Positions 1 to 7,049 are shown, numbered from the stretch's first letter. The stretch is DNA of 11,716 nt from Actinomycetes bacterium (GCA_023451265.1 JAEYAG010000030.1:1-11716); one strand, 5' to 3'. The notes: generated by a model from the letters alone, not told the origin. Numbers and translations: made by a program.

Positions 1-78
1 GGCTCTGAGGTCGCCGGGGCGGGGAGGGCCTGCCGGCCCGCGCGGTCGGAGGACCAGGGCACGTGAGGTTGCGCCGCA

Positions 79-369
79 TCATTCCTCCGCGCTCCACTCA
101 CCCGGCCGCGGCTGTCGGCGTCGCGACCCGGCGTAAGACGGGTCGGAGGGAAATCGGCCGCGGCTGTCCGCCTCCGGGTGAGTGTCCGGGGCGGTGGTTT
201 TGGGGCGGCGGCGGAGCCTGCCGGTGAACTCGTGGATGTTCTCGGGATCGCTGCGCAGGCGCTTGGGTGCGCCGCGATGCGTGATGAGATCGCGTTCGTC
301 GGCGGCGACGAGGGTGCCACCGGTCAGCACGCTCAATGATGTTGCATTTGAGTTGCCGTCATCGTGCAT
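79..369 (-). CDS. Hypothetical small protein, weak support
   Basis: A 96-codon frame of unrecognised family lying 85 nt downstream of the MerR gene on the same strand. The middle (about residues 14-60, containing GGTLVAADERD and PENIHEF) uses G/C-ending codons as expected for a real gene in this genome. The first dozen codons (TCA, AAT, ACA, TTG) do not, so the true start could be the GTG at residue 14 or the frame could be a remnant. The last 30 or so residues are arginine/proline rich and coincide with nested repeats at 95-184. There is no clear ribosome binding site, signal peptide or membrane segment. I cannot assign a function; it may be a decayed gene fragment. Confidence 0.3.
   Translation of the reverse strand: MHDDGNSNATSLSVLTGGTLVAADERDLITHRGAPKRLRSDPENIHEFTGRLRRRPKTTAPDTHPEADSRGRFPSDPSYAGSRRRQPRPGEWSAEE
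95..184. repeat. Nested inverted and direct repeats
   Basis: An 11-bp perfect inverted repeat, CACTCACCCGG (95-105) and CCGGGTGAGTG (174-184), encloses a 14-bp direct repeat CGGCCGCGGCTGTC (103-116 and 155-168). Inside that is a 7-bp hairpin, CGACCCG (124-130) with CGGGTCG (139-145) and an 8-nt loop. All were read directly from the sequence. The function is unknown: an RNA structure, terminator-like fold, protein-binding site or mobile-element end are all possible. No T-run follows, so a classical terminator is not supported. Confidence 0.6.
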
Positions 370-454
370 TTCACCGTGAGGGTCCTACGAGCACCGGGCA
401 GCCTGCGGGCGTCGCCACCTCGATGATGCCGCGGACCGGGCAGTGAGGGACCGG

Positions 455-1372
455 CTACCGGGCGCCGGGCGCATCCTCGTGCATGAGAATTCGGCGGATG
501 CCGCATCCACGGAGCGCATCACCTGGAATCTCACTCGCTGGCCGACGCACAGGCGATCCCGGTTCGCTACGGACTCTCCACCCAGCTCGGATGGGCAGCG
601 CGATCTCCATCACGTGGCCGTTCGCGCCGGTCCCGAACTCGGGATGATAGATCTCTCGATTGGGCCCTGCGCGCAGCTGTTCGTATTGCGCGGAGAGATA
701 GTCATGCACGGCTACCACCAGCCGCTGATCATCGGCGGAGGCTTGGTCGAGGCCGACGGACAGTTCGTCGTGGGCCGGGTCGAACGTGATGTCCATGTCC
801 GCGGGCGGGTGGATCGCGCCCCCGAACGGAGCGCAGAGTCGGATCTGCCCGGCGAACTTCTCGGTGGCGCGTGAGCAGAACTCGGCGTAGATGGGCCCTG
901 CGAGCGGTGCATCCGCGTTGGTGAGCGCAGAAAAGAGCCGACCACTCAGCTCAGCGAGCACGGATGCCATCGCCGGCAGCGCCGCTTCGCCGGTGATTCG
1001 GAGCACCGACCGGCCCAGAACGCTGCGCGGCCTCACCTTTAGCCCCTCCGGCAGCACGGGCGCTGCGGTCAGCGCGCGCCGAACGTACTCGCTCGCCCGG
1101 TCTCGGCGCGCGACGTCTCCCCGACGTGTTTCCCACACGAGGTCGAAAGCAGCTGCTGGATCGGGAGCGTCCAGGACCGCGCCCACATCGGCCAGCGAGA
1201 AGTCGAGCATCCGAAGGAGTGCGATCCGCCGGGCTCGGTCGATTTGATCCTCCAGGAACACCCGGTGGTTCGCGCCATCTCGGTGCGAGCGGAGCAGTCC
1301 CCGATCGGCGTACATGCGGATGGCCTTCTCCGAGAGCGCAGTCCCTACGGCAATCTGACCTGTTGTGAGCAT
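455..1372 (-). CDS. MerR-family regulator with GyrI-like ligand domain
   Basis: A ligand-responsive transcription factor of 305 residues. Residues 1-70 form the MerR winged helix-turn-helix (TTGQIA, SEKAIRMYADRGLL, then a second basic segment around HRVF). Residues 72-100 are a charged helix expected to be the dimer coiled coil. Residues 111-261 resemble the GyrI-like/SOUL effector domain that binds hydrophobic or cationic small molecules in BmrR-type proteins, with the typical end REIYHPEF...MEIALPI. The ATG at 1372 is chosen because it opens directly on the MerR motif and a MerR-type promoter ends exactly there. About 44 residues follow the normal domain end and look unlike the family, possibly run-on after loss of the original stop. 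It is divergent from the DUF2252 gene, but the promoter suggests autoregulation first. The inducer is unknown. Confidence 0.9.
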   Translation of the reverse strand: MLTTGQIAVGTALSEKAIRMYADRGLLRSHRDGANHRVFLEDQIDRARRIALLRMLDFSLADVGAVLDAPDPAAAFDLVWETRRGDVARRDRASEYVRRALTAAPVLPEGLKVRPRSVLGRSVLRITGEAALPAMASVLAELSGRLFSALTNADAPLAGPIYAEFCSRATEKFAGQIRLCAPFGGAIHPPADMDITFDPAHDELSVGLDQASADDQRLVVAVHDYLSAQYEQLRAGPNREIYHPEFGTGANGHVMEIALPIRAGWRVRSEPGSPVRRPASEIPGDALRGCGIRRILMHEDAPGAR

Positions 1373-1378
1373 GCCCTC

Positions 1379-1409
1379 ACGCTAGGACCTCCCCTTGGGG
1401 AAGGGACAA
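1379..1409 (-). promoter_or_regulatory. MerR-type promoter with 19-bp spacer, leaderless
   Basis: On the minus strand a -35 TTGTCC (1409-1404) and a -10 TAGCGT (1384-1379) are separated by 19 bp, the overlong spacer typical of MerR-activated promoters. The spacer holds an inverted repeat, TCCCC-TT-GGGGA (1390-1401), close to its centre, the expected position of a MerR operator. The ATG starts 6 nt after the -10, so transcription would begin at or very near the start codon and give a leaderless mRNA, common in actinobacteria. Spacing and repeat are seen; binding by the adjacent regulator is inferred. Confidence 0.65.
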
Positions 1410-1489
1410 ACGCGCCCCGCCGTCGCACGCGCCGGGTCCGGGGACTTGACCCCGCTCCGGCACAGCCGGTGGCCGCCGTGGTCGGATGC

Positions 1490-1498
1490 TGCCATAAC
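1490..1498 (+). promoter_or_regulatory. Possible extended -10 for the DUF2252 gene
   Basis: TGCCATAAC matches an extended -10 (TGn then CATAAC, four of six bases to TATAAT) and lies 21 nt before the DUF2252 start codon. No good -35 sits 16-18 bp upstream; a TTGACC at 1446-1451 is too far away. It would give a short leader of about 15 nt. This is a weak call by eye. Confidence 0.3.
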
Positions 1499-1519
1499 CG
1501 TCACGGGGTAGCATGCCCT

Positions 1520-2911
1520 ATGGGCAACGGCAAACCGCGGTCATCCGCGAACGAACTCGGGCGTCGGTTGCGGAAGCGTCTGCCGCGGCGACAGTTGGCT
1601 GAGCTGGTCCTCCCCGCCGACCGGGACCCCCTCGGCATCCTCGAGGAACAGCACGCGTCGAGGCTGAAGGACCTCGTGCCGGTGCGGGTGGGACGGATGC
1701 TGCAATCGCCGTTCGCGTTCTACCGGGGCACGGCGGCGGTCATGGCGGCCGACCTGCGCGGTGCACCCACGACCGACCTCGAGGTCGTCTCCTGCGGCGA
1801 CGCCCACATCTCGAACTTCGGCTTCTTCGCCTCGCCCGAACGCGCACTCGTTTTCGACCTCAACGACTTCGACGAGGGCGGCGTCGCGCCGTGGGAGTGG
1901 GACGTACGCCGGCTCACCGCGAGCGTGCACCTCAGCGGGCGCGATATCGGGTTGAGTGAGGACGCATGCCGCGACGCCTCCTTCGCCGCAGCCGACGCGT
2001 ACCGCGAGACGTTGCGGAACTACTGCCGCCTCTCCACGCGGGAACGCTACTACGCCCGTGTCGACACGTCCTCGGTCGCGCGTCACCTCGGCGAGAAGGG
2101 CGAGCAGACGGTCCGCAAGGCGGCGAAGAAGGCCCGCGCCCGCACGTCCGAGCGGGTCCTGCAGCGTCTGACAACGGTCTCGGTCGACGGCGGCATCCGC
2201 ATCGTCGATCAACCTCCCTTGTTGCGCCACGTCGACCACGCGACGTTGGGCGAGGTCACCGATCTCTTCACCGAGTATCGCGCGACCCTGCGCGAGGACA
2301 TCGCGTTCCTGCTGGAGCAGTACCGCGTGGTCGACTTCGCCCTGCGCGTCGTCGGCGTCGGAAGCGTCGGCACTCGCTGCTACCTGGTCGCCGTCGAGGG
2401 CCCCACCGGCGACATGCTGTTCCTCCAGGTCAAGGAGGCTCCGCCATCCGTCTTGACGACGTACGGGGGCCGGCGGTCGACTATTCCGGGTCGCCCCGGC
2501 GTGACGGACTTCAACGAGGGCCACCGGGTCGTCGCCGCCCAGCGGATCCTGCAGGCGAACTCCGACCTCTTCGTCGGATGGATGCGCGGCTGGGCCGGTG
2601 ACTCCGCGGACCGCTACCGAGTGGACTACTACTGGCGGCAGTTCCGGGACATGAAGGGGTCTATCGATCCGGCGACGCTCCACACCGACCAGTTCCGCTC
2701 GTACGGTGCGCTCTGCGCCGCACTCCTGGCTCGGGCGCACGGGCAGTCCCCCGCCTCGACCGCAATCGTGGGCTACCTCGGCCGATCCGAGCAGTTCGCC
2801 GAGGCGACGGCGGGATGGTCGGCCGCCTACGCCGACATCGCCGAGGCCGACTTCGAGCAGCTCGGTCGAGCCGTCGCATCCGGTCGCCTCCCGGCCGAAA
2901 CCGGCGTCTGA
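1520..2911 (+). CDS. DUF2252 family protein
   Basis: A complete 463-residue cytosolic protein of the DUF2252 family, conserved in actinobacteria and proteobacteria. Its fold is thought to resemble aminoglycoside phosphotransferase/protein-kinase-like enzymes, but its reaction is not established. Family signatures appear in order: FAFYRG (66-70), CGDAHISNFG (92-101), DLNDFDE (113-119), PWEWDVRRL (124-132), then VGVGSVGTR, KEAPPS, GHRVVAAQRILQ, FVGW and YYWRQFRDMKGS. GDxHxxNFG and DFDE resemble catalytic-loop and metal-binding motifs of the kinase-like superfamily. The frame is open back to 1244, but that extension overlaps the MerR gene antisense; the ATG at 1520 gives the normal family N-terminus. 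The ribosome binding site is weak (cacgggg). It is divergent from the MerR regulator, 147 nt apart, with no clear operon partner. Confidence 0.92.
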   Translation: MGNGKPRSSANELGRRLRKRLPRRQLAELVLPADRDPLGILEEQHASRLKDLVPVRVGRMLQSPFAFYRGTAAVMAADLRGAPTTDLEVVSCGDAHISNFGFFASPERALVFDLNDFDEGGVAPWEWDVRRLTASVHLSGRDIGLSEDACRDASFAAADAYRETLRNYCRLSTRERYYARVDTSSVARHLGEKGEQTVRKAAKKARARTSERVLQRLTTVSVDGGIRIVDQPPLLRHVDHATLGEVTDLFTEYRATLREDIAFLLEQYRVVDFALRVVGVGSVGTRCYLVAVEGPTGDMLFLQVKEAPPSVLTTYGGRRSTIPGRPGVTDFNEGHRVVAAQRILQANSDLFVGWMRGWAGDSADRYRVDYYWRQFRDMKGSIDPATLHTDQFRSYGALCAALLARAHGQSPASTAIVGYLGRSEQFAEATAGWSAAYADIAEADFEQLGRAVASGRLPAETGV

Positions 2912-3154
2912 GTCGGGTCGCGAGCCGATCCGCCCCGAGTAGGATTCCGCCGAGCGCGTACCCCGAACGCGCGTTCCGCATCGCGTCCGTTGGGGCTCCG
3001 GGCCGAGGCCGGTGAAGAACGCGCGATCGCGGCCTCCAAGTCCGGCACCCGCGACACAGACGTTCCATGCGCGGCATGGTATCGATCGGACTCGCCTCGA
3101 CGCCGCGTGGAGCGCCCTGGCATCCGGCTTCGATGGGGTCAGCCATCGCCGGCC
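2912..3154. other. Stretch with no supported gene
   Basis: Between the DUF2252 stop and the zinc-finger fragment both strands have open frames, but none shows recognisable domains, a credible ribosome binding site or consistent codon use. The rest of the zinc-finger gene should lie here on the minus strand, yet I find none of its expected sequence. This fits a deletion or replacement scar. Confidence 0.5.
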
Positions 3155-3286
3155 TCAGAACGGGGAGGTGAGGCACAGTCGGGGGTGGACGTATCGGGAG
3201 CCGACCGCCATGCAGTCCTCGCAGAACCCCAGGACACGCGGCGTCACCCGACGGACGAAGACGACGTGGGGATCGGGGCGCGCCAT
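3155..3286 (-). pseudogene. UBP-type zinc-finger protein, 5' fragment
   Basis: A 43-codon remnant starting at the ATG at 3286. It matches the start of small bacterial UBP-type (ubiquitin-hydrolase-like) zinc-finger proteins: after about 20 residues comes CEDCMAVGSRYVHPRLCLT, corresponding to the family pattern CxxC..G..W.HLRLCL. The family would continue with CGHVGCCDSS and further zinc-binding Cys/His residues, but here the frame reads SPF and stops, so most zinc ligands are missing. The ATG overlaps the stop of the upstream thioredoxin fragment (TGATG), showing the two were a translationally coupled pair. The product is presumably non-functional. The assignment rests on motif recall, with no alignment. 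Confidence 0.6.
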
Positions 3287-3450
3287 CACCGACCACGTCC
3301 CCGGTCCATGCCGGTACCGGCCTGTTGCTCGTTCTCGGCATCCTTGGCCATGGCGTCGTCGAACCATCGGCGCAGCACCTCCACGGGTGCAGCGCCCGCC
3401 TGGCGTGCGATCACCTTGCCGCGGTGCATGATCAGCAGTGTCGGAACGCG
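3286..3450 (-). pseudogene. Thioredoxin, 3' fragment cut by IS256 remnant
   Basis: The last 54 residues of a thioredoxin-like protein. RVPTLLIMHRGKVIARQAGA contains the conserved cis-proline region (VPT), the beta-strand pair and the glycine following it, and the final helix (EVLRRWFDDAMA) follows, with a short charged tail. The N-terminal half with the CxxC active site is absent: homology stops at about 3450, where sequence matching an IS256 transposase begins on the other strand. The stop overlaps the zinc-finger start codon. A full thioredoxin would need roughly 60 more residues upstream, and none are visible past the mobile element. The gene is therefore inactive. Confidence 0.7.
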
Positions 3451-4548
3451 GAGCTGACCGAGCATCTCGGGCACCAGCATGGCGGGACGCCTGCCGGGTC
3501 GAATATGCGCAACGGGACTCGGACGAAGACGGTGCTCACCGAGATCGGTCCGGTCGAGATCGAGGTGCCGCGGGATCGGGACGGGTCGTTCGAGCCGGTG
3601 ATTGTCCCCAAGCGGAAGCGTCGCCTGGAAGGGATCGACCAGATCGTGCTGTCTCTGAGCGCCCGCGGGTTGACGACCGGGGAGATCGCCGCGCACTTCG
3701 ACGAGGTCTACGAGGCGAAGGTCTCCAAGGACACGATCAGCCGGATCACCGAGAAGGTGGCCGGTGAGCTCGCGGAGTGGTCCTCACGCCCGCTGGACCC
3801 GATCTACCCGGTGATCTTCGTCGACGCGATCGTCGTGAAGGTCCGCGACGGGCAGGTCCGCAACACCCCGTTCTACGTCGTGATGGGCGTGACTGTGAAC
3901 GGGGAGCGGGACATCCTCGGGATCTGGGCCGGCGACGGTGCGGAAGGCGCGAGGTTCTGGCTGCAGGTGTTCACCGAGCTGAAGAACCGTGGCGTCGAGG
4001 ACGTGTTCATCGCCGTCTGCGACGGGCTGAAGGGGCTGCCCGAAGCGATCAACACCACGTGGGAGCGGACGGTGGTGCAGCAGTGCATCGTGCACCTGAT
4101 CCGCAACAGCTTCCGCTATGCCGGCCGGCAGCACCGCGACGCGATCGTGAAGGGCCTTCGCCCCGTCTACACAGCCCCGTCAGAGGCCGCCGCGAGGGAC
4201 CGGTTCGCCGAGTTCGCGGCCGAATGGGGCGCCAGGTATCCGGCGATCGTGCAGCTCTGGGAGAACGCGTGGGCGGAGTTCGTGCCGTTCCTCGAGTACG
4301 ACGTCGAGATCAGGAAGGTGATCTGCACGACCAACGCGATCGAGTCGATCAACGCCCGCTACCGGCGAGCGGTGCGCGCCCGCGGACACTTCCCGAACGA
4401 GGCCACCGCACTGAAATGCCTCTACCTCATGACCCGGTCACTTGACCCCACCGGGGGCGGCAGGGCACGCTGGGCGATCAGGTGGAAGCCCGCGCTCAAC
4501 GCGTTCGCGATCACCTTCGCCGGACGGTTCGACAGAACCAATCACTGA
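3451..4548 (+). pseudogene. IS256 (Mutator-type) transposase, 5'-truncated
   Basis: A DDE transposase that would cut and move its element. Counting from the first internal ATG at 3505 (347 residues), the three catalytic residues are present: D107 in VIFVDAI, D173 in AVCDGLKGLP and E280 in TTNAIESIN. The family motifs VRARGHFPNE and KCLYLMTRSLDPTG follow. Family members are about 400-420 residues; the first 50 or so are gone, including part of the N-terminal DNA-binding region. The frame continues open upstream to 3325 through the antisense of the thioredoxin remnant, giving a spurious 407-codon ORF of almost normal length. The catalytic core looks intact, so a shortened protein might still be made, but function is doubtful. 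Confidence 0.85.
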
Positions 4549-4561
4549 TAACCGCCGGACC

Positions 4562-4588
4562 CCACACACCGTTTATCGGACAGTCCCC
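4562..4588. repeat. Probable right terminal inverted repeat of IS256 element
   Basis: The segment just after the transposase stop, reading ...ACCGTTTATCGGACAGTCCCC, resembles the terminal repeats of actinobacterial IS256-family elements (GGGACTGTCC at the outer end when read inward). It begins about 13 nt after the transposase stop, the usual arrangement. The left partner is deleted, so the exact outer boundary cannot be fixed by pairing. Confidence 0.5.
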
Positions 4589-4603
4589 CTCTGGAACCAG
4601 AGG
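4588..4603. repeat. Short inverted repeat at the IS right boundary
   Basis: CCTCTGG (4588-4594) and CCAGAGG (4597-4603) are perfect 7-bp arms with an AA centre, immediately outside the presumed end of the mobile element. There is no T-run after it on either strand, so it is not a clear terminator. It may have been the insertion target or may be coincidental. Confidence 0.4.
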
Positions 4604-4716
4604 CGTTTGACAGAATCTGAAATTTCGCACCTCACCCCAGCCTCATTGCATCTTGGCGACAACGGGGGGCGGAGGTTGTTCTGGTCCGTGAGGCGAGGCG
4701 CTTGAGAGTGCCGTGC

Positions 4717-5598
4717 TCAGCCCGGGTGGTCAGCGAGTGATTGGCTGACTGGTTGGCTCTCATGGCGGCGCTTCTGGACGACTGAGCGTGCGTCGCAGTG
4801 CTCTTCGACGAGTGCGACACGCCGCAGTGCGATCACGGCGTAGATCAGCCAGCCAACCCCGTGGAGCATCTGGATGGCGCTGTGAAAGGGTGTGCCCGCT
4901 TCCAACTCCGTGACTCGGAAGGTGAAGTCGAATAGCGCGTGCAGTATGATTGGCGGCCAGAGTGAGCCGGTGCGCAGACGCATTGCGGCGTAGCCGGTGC
5001 CGGCCATAGCCGCGAACGTCACTTGGAGTAGGACGGTCTGCCATGGGGAGCCGAGGAGCAGGTTAACGACGTGCAGCAGTCCGAAGAGTGCCGAGGTGAG
5101 CAGCACCGCTGTCCGCAATCCGCGTGGTAGCAGCCGGGTGAGCAGGATGCCGCGGAACGCTGTCTCCTCGACCAGGCCTGCGAGCACCACCGACGCGAAC
5201 GCGAGGATCAGTGTCGAAACCTCTGCGTGTCGGAAGCCGGCGAAGTAGCCGACAGCCACAGTGAGGGTCGGGAACAACAGGACGAGGCCGTCGCGCGGCG
5301 CCGGTAGTCGCCGAACGCCCAACGCATCCGATCCGACGCGGACGGCGAACGGGAGAATCATCAGCAGCATCCCAAGCTGCAATGCGACCTGGACCGGGCC
5401 GACGCCGCCTGGGCCGGGTCGGAGGGTGGGTGTCAGCCACTTGGCGATGATCCCCATCGCCGTGATTGCCAGCAGGAACAGAGCCCACAGCAGCACAGGG
5501 CGGGCGAGGAGCCTGTCGCGAACTGATGGCCGACTCGCCGGCCCAAGCGTCTTCGTATCTGAGGGCACGTCGCCCTCATCCTGAGCAGGAGGGTGCAT
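4717..5598 (-). CDS. CPBP-family intramembrane protease (Abi/CAAX type)
   Basis: A polytopic membrane protein of 293 residues, last gene of the operon. It carries the CPBP/Abi signatures: EETAFRG (144-150) with the catalytic glutamates, FGLLHVVN (172-179) with a metal-binding histidine at 176, and HALFDF (220-225). Hydrophobic segments lie at about 35-55, 72-90, 105-120, 128-143, 165-183, 190-205 and 245-262. Family members include CAAX-processing proteases and bacteriocin immunity proteins. The ATG at 5598 shares its A with the MFS stop (TGATG), implying re-initiation; it has no strong ribosome binding site. A GTG at 5568 preceded by GAGGG is an alternative start. Co-transcription with two exporters suggests a protective membrane role, which is inference. 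Confidence 0.85.
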   Translation of the reverse strand: MHPPAQDEGDVPSDTKTLGPASRPSVRDRLLARPVLLWALFLLAITAMGIIAKWLTPTLRPGPGGVGPVQVALQLGMLLMILPFAVRVGSDALGVRRLPAPRDGLVLLFPTLTVAVGYFAGFRHAEVSTLILAFASVVLAGLVEETAFRGILLTRLLPRGLRTAVLLTSALFGLLHVVNLLLGSPWQTVLLQVTFAAMAGTGYAAMRLRTGSLWPPIILHALFDFTFRVTELEAGTPFHSAIQMLHGVGWLIYAVIALRRVALVEEHCDARSVVQKRRHESQPVSQSLADHPG

Positions 5599-7049
5599 CA
5601 ACTGGACACTGTCGTTCGGCTCCGGCGGCCCGCGAAGTTGGACTTCACGGCGAGCAGCCGGCTGGGCCGCGCAGACGGGAAGGCGGCGATGGCGACGAGG
5701 ACCGCCACGGCGGCCGCGGTGGCTGCGGCCAGGTGAGCGGCGGAGAGGCCTGCTGCGGCTGCGGCCAGCTCGCTTCCCCCCGCGGTGAGGACGGCTGAAC
5801 GGCGGTAGGCGTCGATGGCGCCGAATGCGGCGATGCCGAGGGCTCCGCCGATCTGCGCGGTGGAGGATGCGAGTCCTGATCCGACGCCTGCGTTGCTTGC
5901 CGTCATGCCGCTGGCGATGACCAGCGTGGTGGGGGTGAAGCTGAACGCCACGCCCGCGGCTGCAAGCAGGAGGACGGGGAGCACCCGTGCGAGGTACGGC
6001 ATCCCGTGGTCGAGGGAGGCGAACATCAGGTGGGCGACGACGAGGAAGATGAGCCCCAGCACCGCGACCTTCTCCGGCCCGAAACGTGCAAGCGCGCGGG
6101 GCAGCAGCAGCGTGCTGACGGCGAACCCGGCCACCGAGGTCGGCAGCATGGCCAGCCCAGCGGCCGCCGGGTCGTACTCGAGTACCTGCTGAATGAGCAG
6201 GGCGACCAGGACGAAGCACGCGATTCGGGCAGCGCCACCGAGGATGTTGACGACGATGCCGCCTGCGACGCGCGGCTCCCGCAGTGCCGGAAGCGGCAGA
6301 ACAGCGTCCCGGCTGCGCCGCTCGACCAGAACGAAGCCGGTCCCGGCGGTCACGGCGACGGCCGCCGCGGTGAGCACCTCAACCGAGGCCACCCCAGCAT
6401 GCGGGAGGCTCAGCACTGCGAAGACCACCGCCCCCGCTGCCCCGGTCACAAGCGCCGCACCCGCCGCGTCGAATGGTCGGCGGGCCGCGGCGTGGTCGCG
6501 CTCCAGCAGCGCCCAGCCCGCGATGCCGACGAGCACCGCTGCGGTGGCGGCGACGAACATGACGCTCTGCCAGCCGAGCGCGCTGGTGATGATGCCTCCG
6601 ACGCTCACGCCCAGCGCGCCGCCGACGGTGGACGCCGCACCCCACCACGCCATCGTCCGGGTCCGAGCCGTGCCAGTGAACGTGGCGAGGATCACCGCCA
6701 TGGCGGCGGGGCTGAGCATCGCAGCCCCGCCGCCCTGGATCAGGCGGGCGCTCACCAGCACGGCGTCCGTCGAGGCAAGGCCGCCCAGGAGTGAGCCGGC
6801 GACGAGGACCGTCGCCCCCGTGAGGAACATCCGGCGCCGGCCGAAGATGTCAGCGGCTCGACCGGAGACCAGTAGCAGTCCGCCGAAGGTCAGGAAGTAG
6901 GCGTTGAGCACCCACGCTGTTCCGACTGCGGTGAGACCGAGGTCTTCGGCGATGGACGGCAGCGCGACATTGAGGATGCTGGAGTCCAGCATCACGACCA
7001 GTTGCGCGGCCACCAGTGTGAGCACCAGTAGCAGGTTTCGGTCACGCAT
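5598..7049 (-). CDS. MFS exporter, DHA2 (14-TM) type
   Basis: A proton-driven multidrug efflux pump candidate of 483 residues in the cytoplasmic membrane. LDSSILNVALP (21-31) is the D1 motif of the DHA2 group, GRAADIFGRRR (63-73) is motif A between helices 2 and 3, and GGALGVSVGGIIT (143-155) corresponds to the antiporter motif C. Length and repeated hydrophobic stretches fit 14 helices. The start at 7049 is chosen because it opens immediately before the first helix and has GGAGG 9 nt upstream; the frame is open to 7226 but that extension is antisense-like. It overlaps the FtsX permease stop by 8 nt (ATGCGTGA), so expression is coupled. The substrate cannot be predicted. Confidence 0.92.
   Translation of the reverse strand: MRDRNLLLVLTLVAAQLVVMLDSSILNVALPSIAEDLGLTAVGTAWVLNAYFLTFGGLLLVSGRAADIFGRRRMFLTGATVLVAGSLLGGLASTDAVLVSARLIQGGGAAMLSPAAMAVILATFTGTARTRTMAWWGAASTVGGALGVSVGGIITSALGWQSVMFVAATAAVLVGIAGWALLERDHAAARRPFDAAGAALVTGAAGAVVFAVLSLPHAGVASVEVLTAAAVAVTAGTGFVLVERRSRDAVLPLPALREPRVAGGIVVNILGGAARIACFVLVALLIQQVLEYDPAAAGLAMLPTSVAGFAVSTLLLPRALARFGPEKVAVLGLIFLVVAHLMFASLDHGMPYLARVLPVLLLAAAGVAFSFTPTTLVIASGMTASNAGVGSGLASSTAQIGGALGIAAFGAIDAYRRSAVLTAGGSELAAAAAGLSAAHLAAATAAAVAVLVAIAAFPSARPSRLLAVKSNFAGRRSRTTVSS

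Larger units (their letters stand above)
3451..4588 (+). mobile_element. IS256-family element, left end deleted
   Basis: Remnant of an IS256-family insertion sequence. It begins abruptly inside the transposase reading frame at about 3451 (protein ELTEHLGH) and runs to a probable right terminal repeat ending near 4588. The left terminal repeat and about 50 codons are missing, and thioredoxin sequence directly abuts the break. The remaining copy cannot transpose on its own ends. Junction positions are good to within a few bases. No target-site duplication can be checked because one end is lost. Confidence 0.8.

Noticed and set aside
443..874. Plus-strand open frame opposite the MerR gene
   Set aside because: Shadow of the GyrI-like domain; no ribosome binding site or recognisable domain.
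1244..1519. N-terminal extension of DUF2252 back to 1244
   Set aside because: It would overlap the MerR gene antisense and has no family-like sequence; the ATG at 1520 gives the normal protein.
1541..2740. A 399-codon minus-strand open frame opposite DUF2252
   Set aside because: Antisense shadow of a gene with complete family motifs on the plus strand.
2661..3341. A 226-codon minus-strand frame across the scar region
   Set aside because: It overlaps the end of DUF2252 antisense and is arginine/proline rich; no domain or credible start.
5599..6219. Extension of the CPBP frame upstream into the MFS gene
   Set aside because: The upstream part is an off-frame reading of the MFS gene, arginine/proline rich with no membrane pattern.
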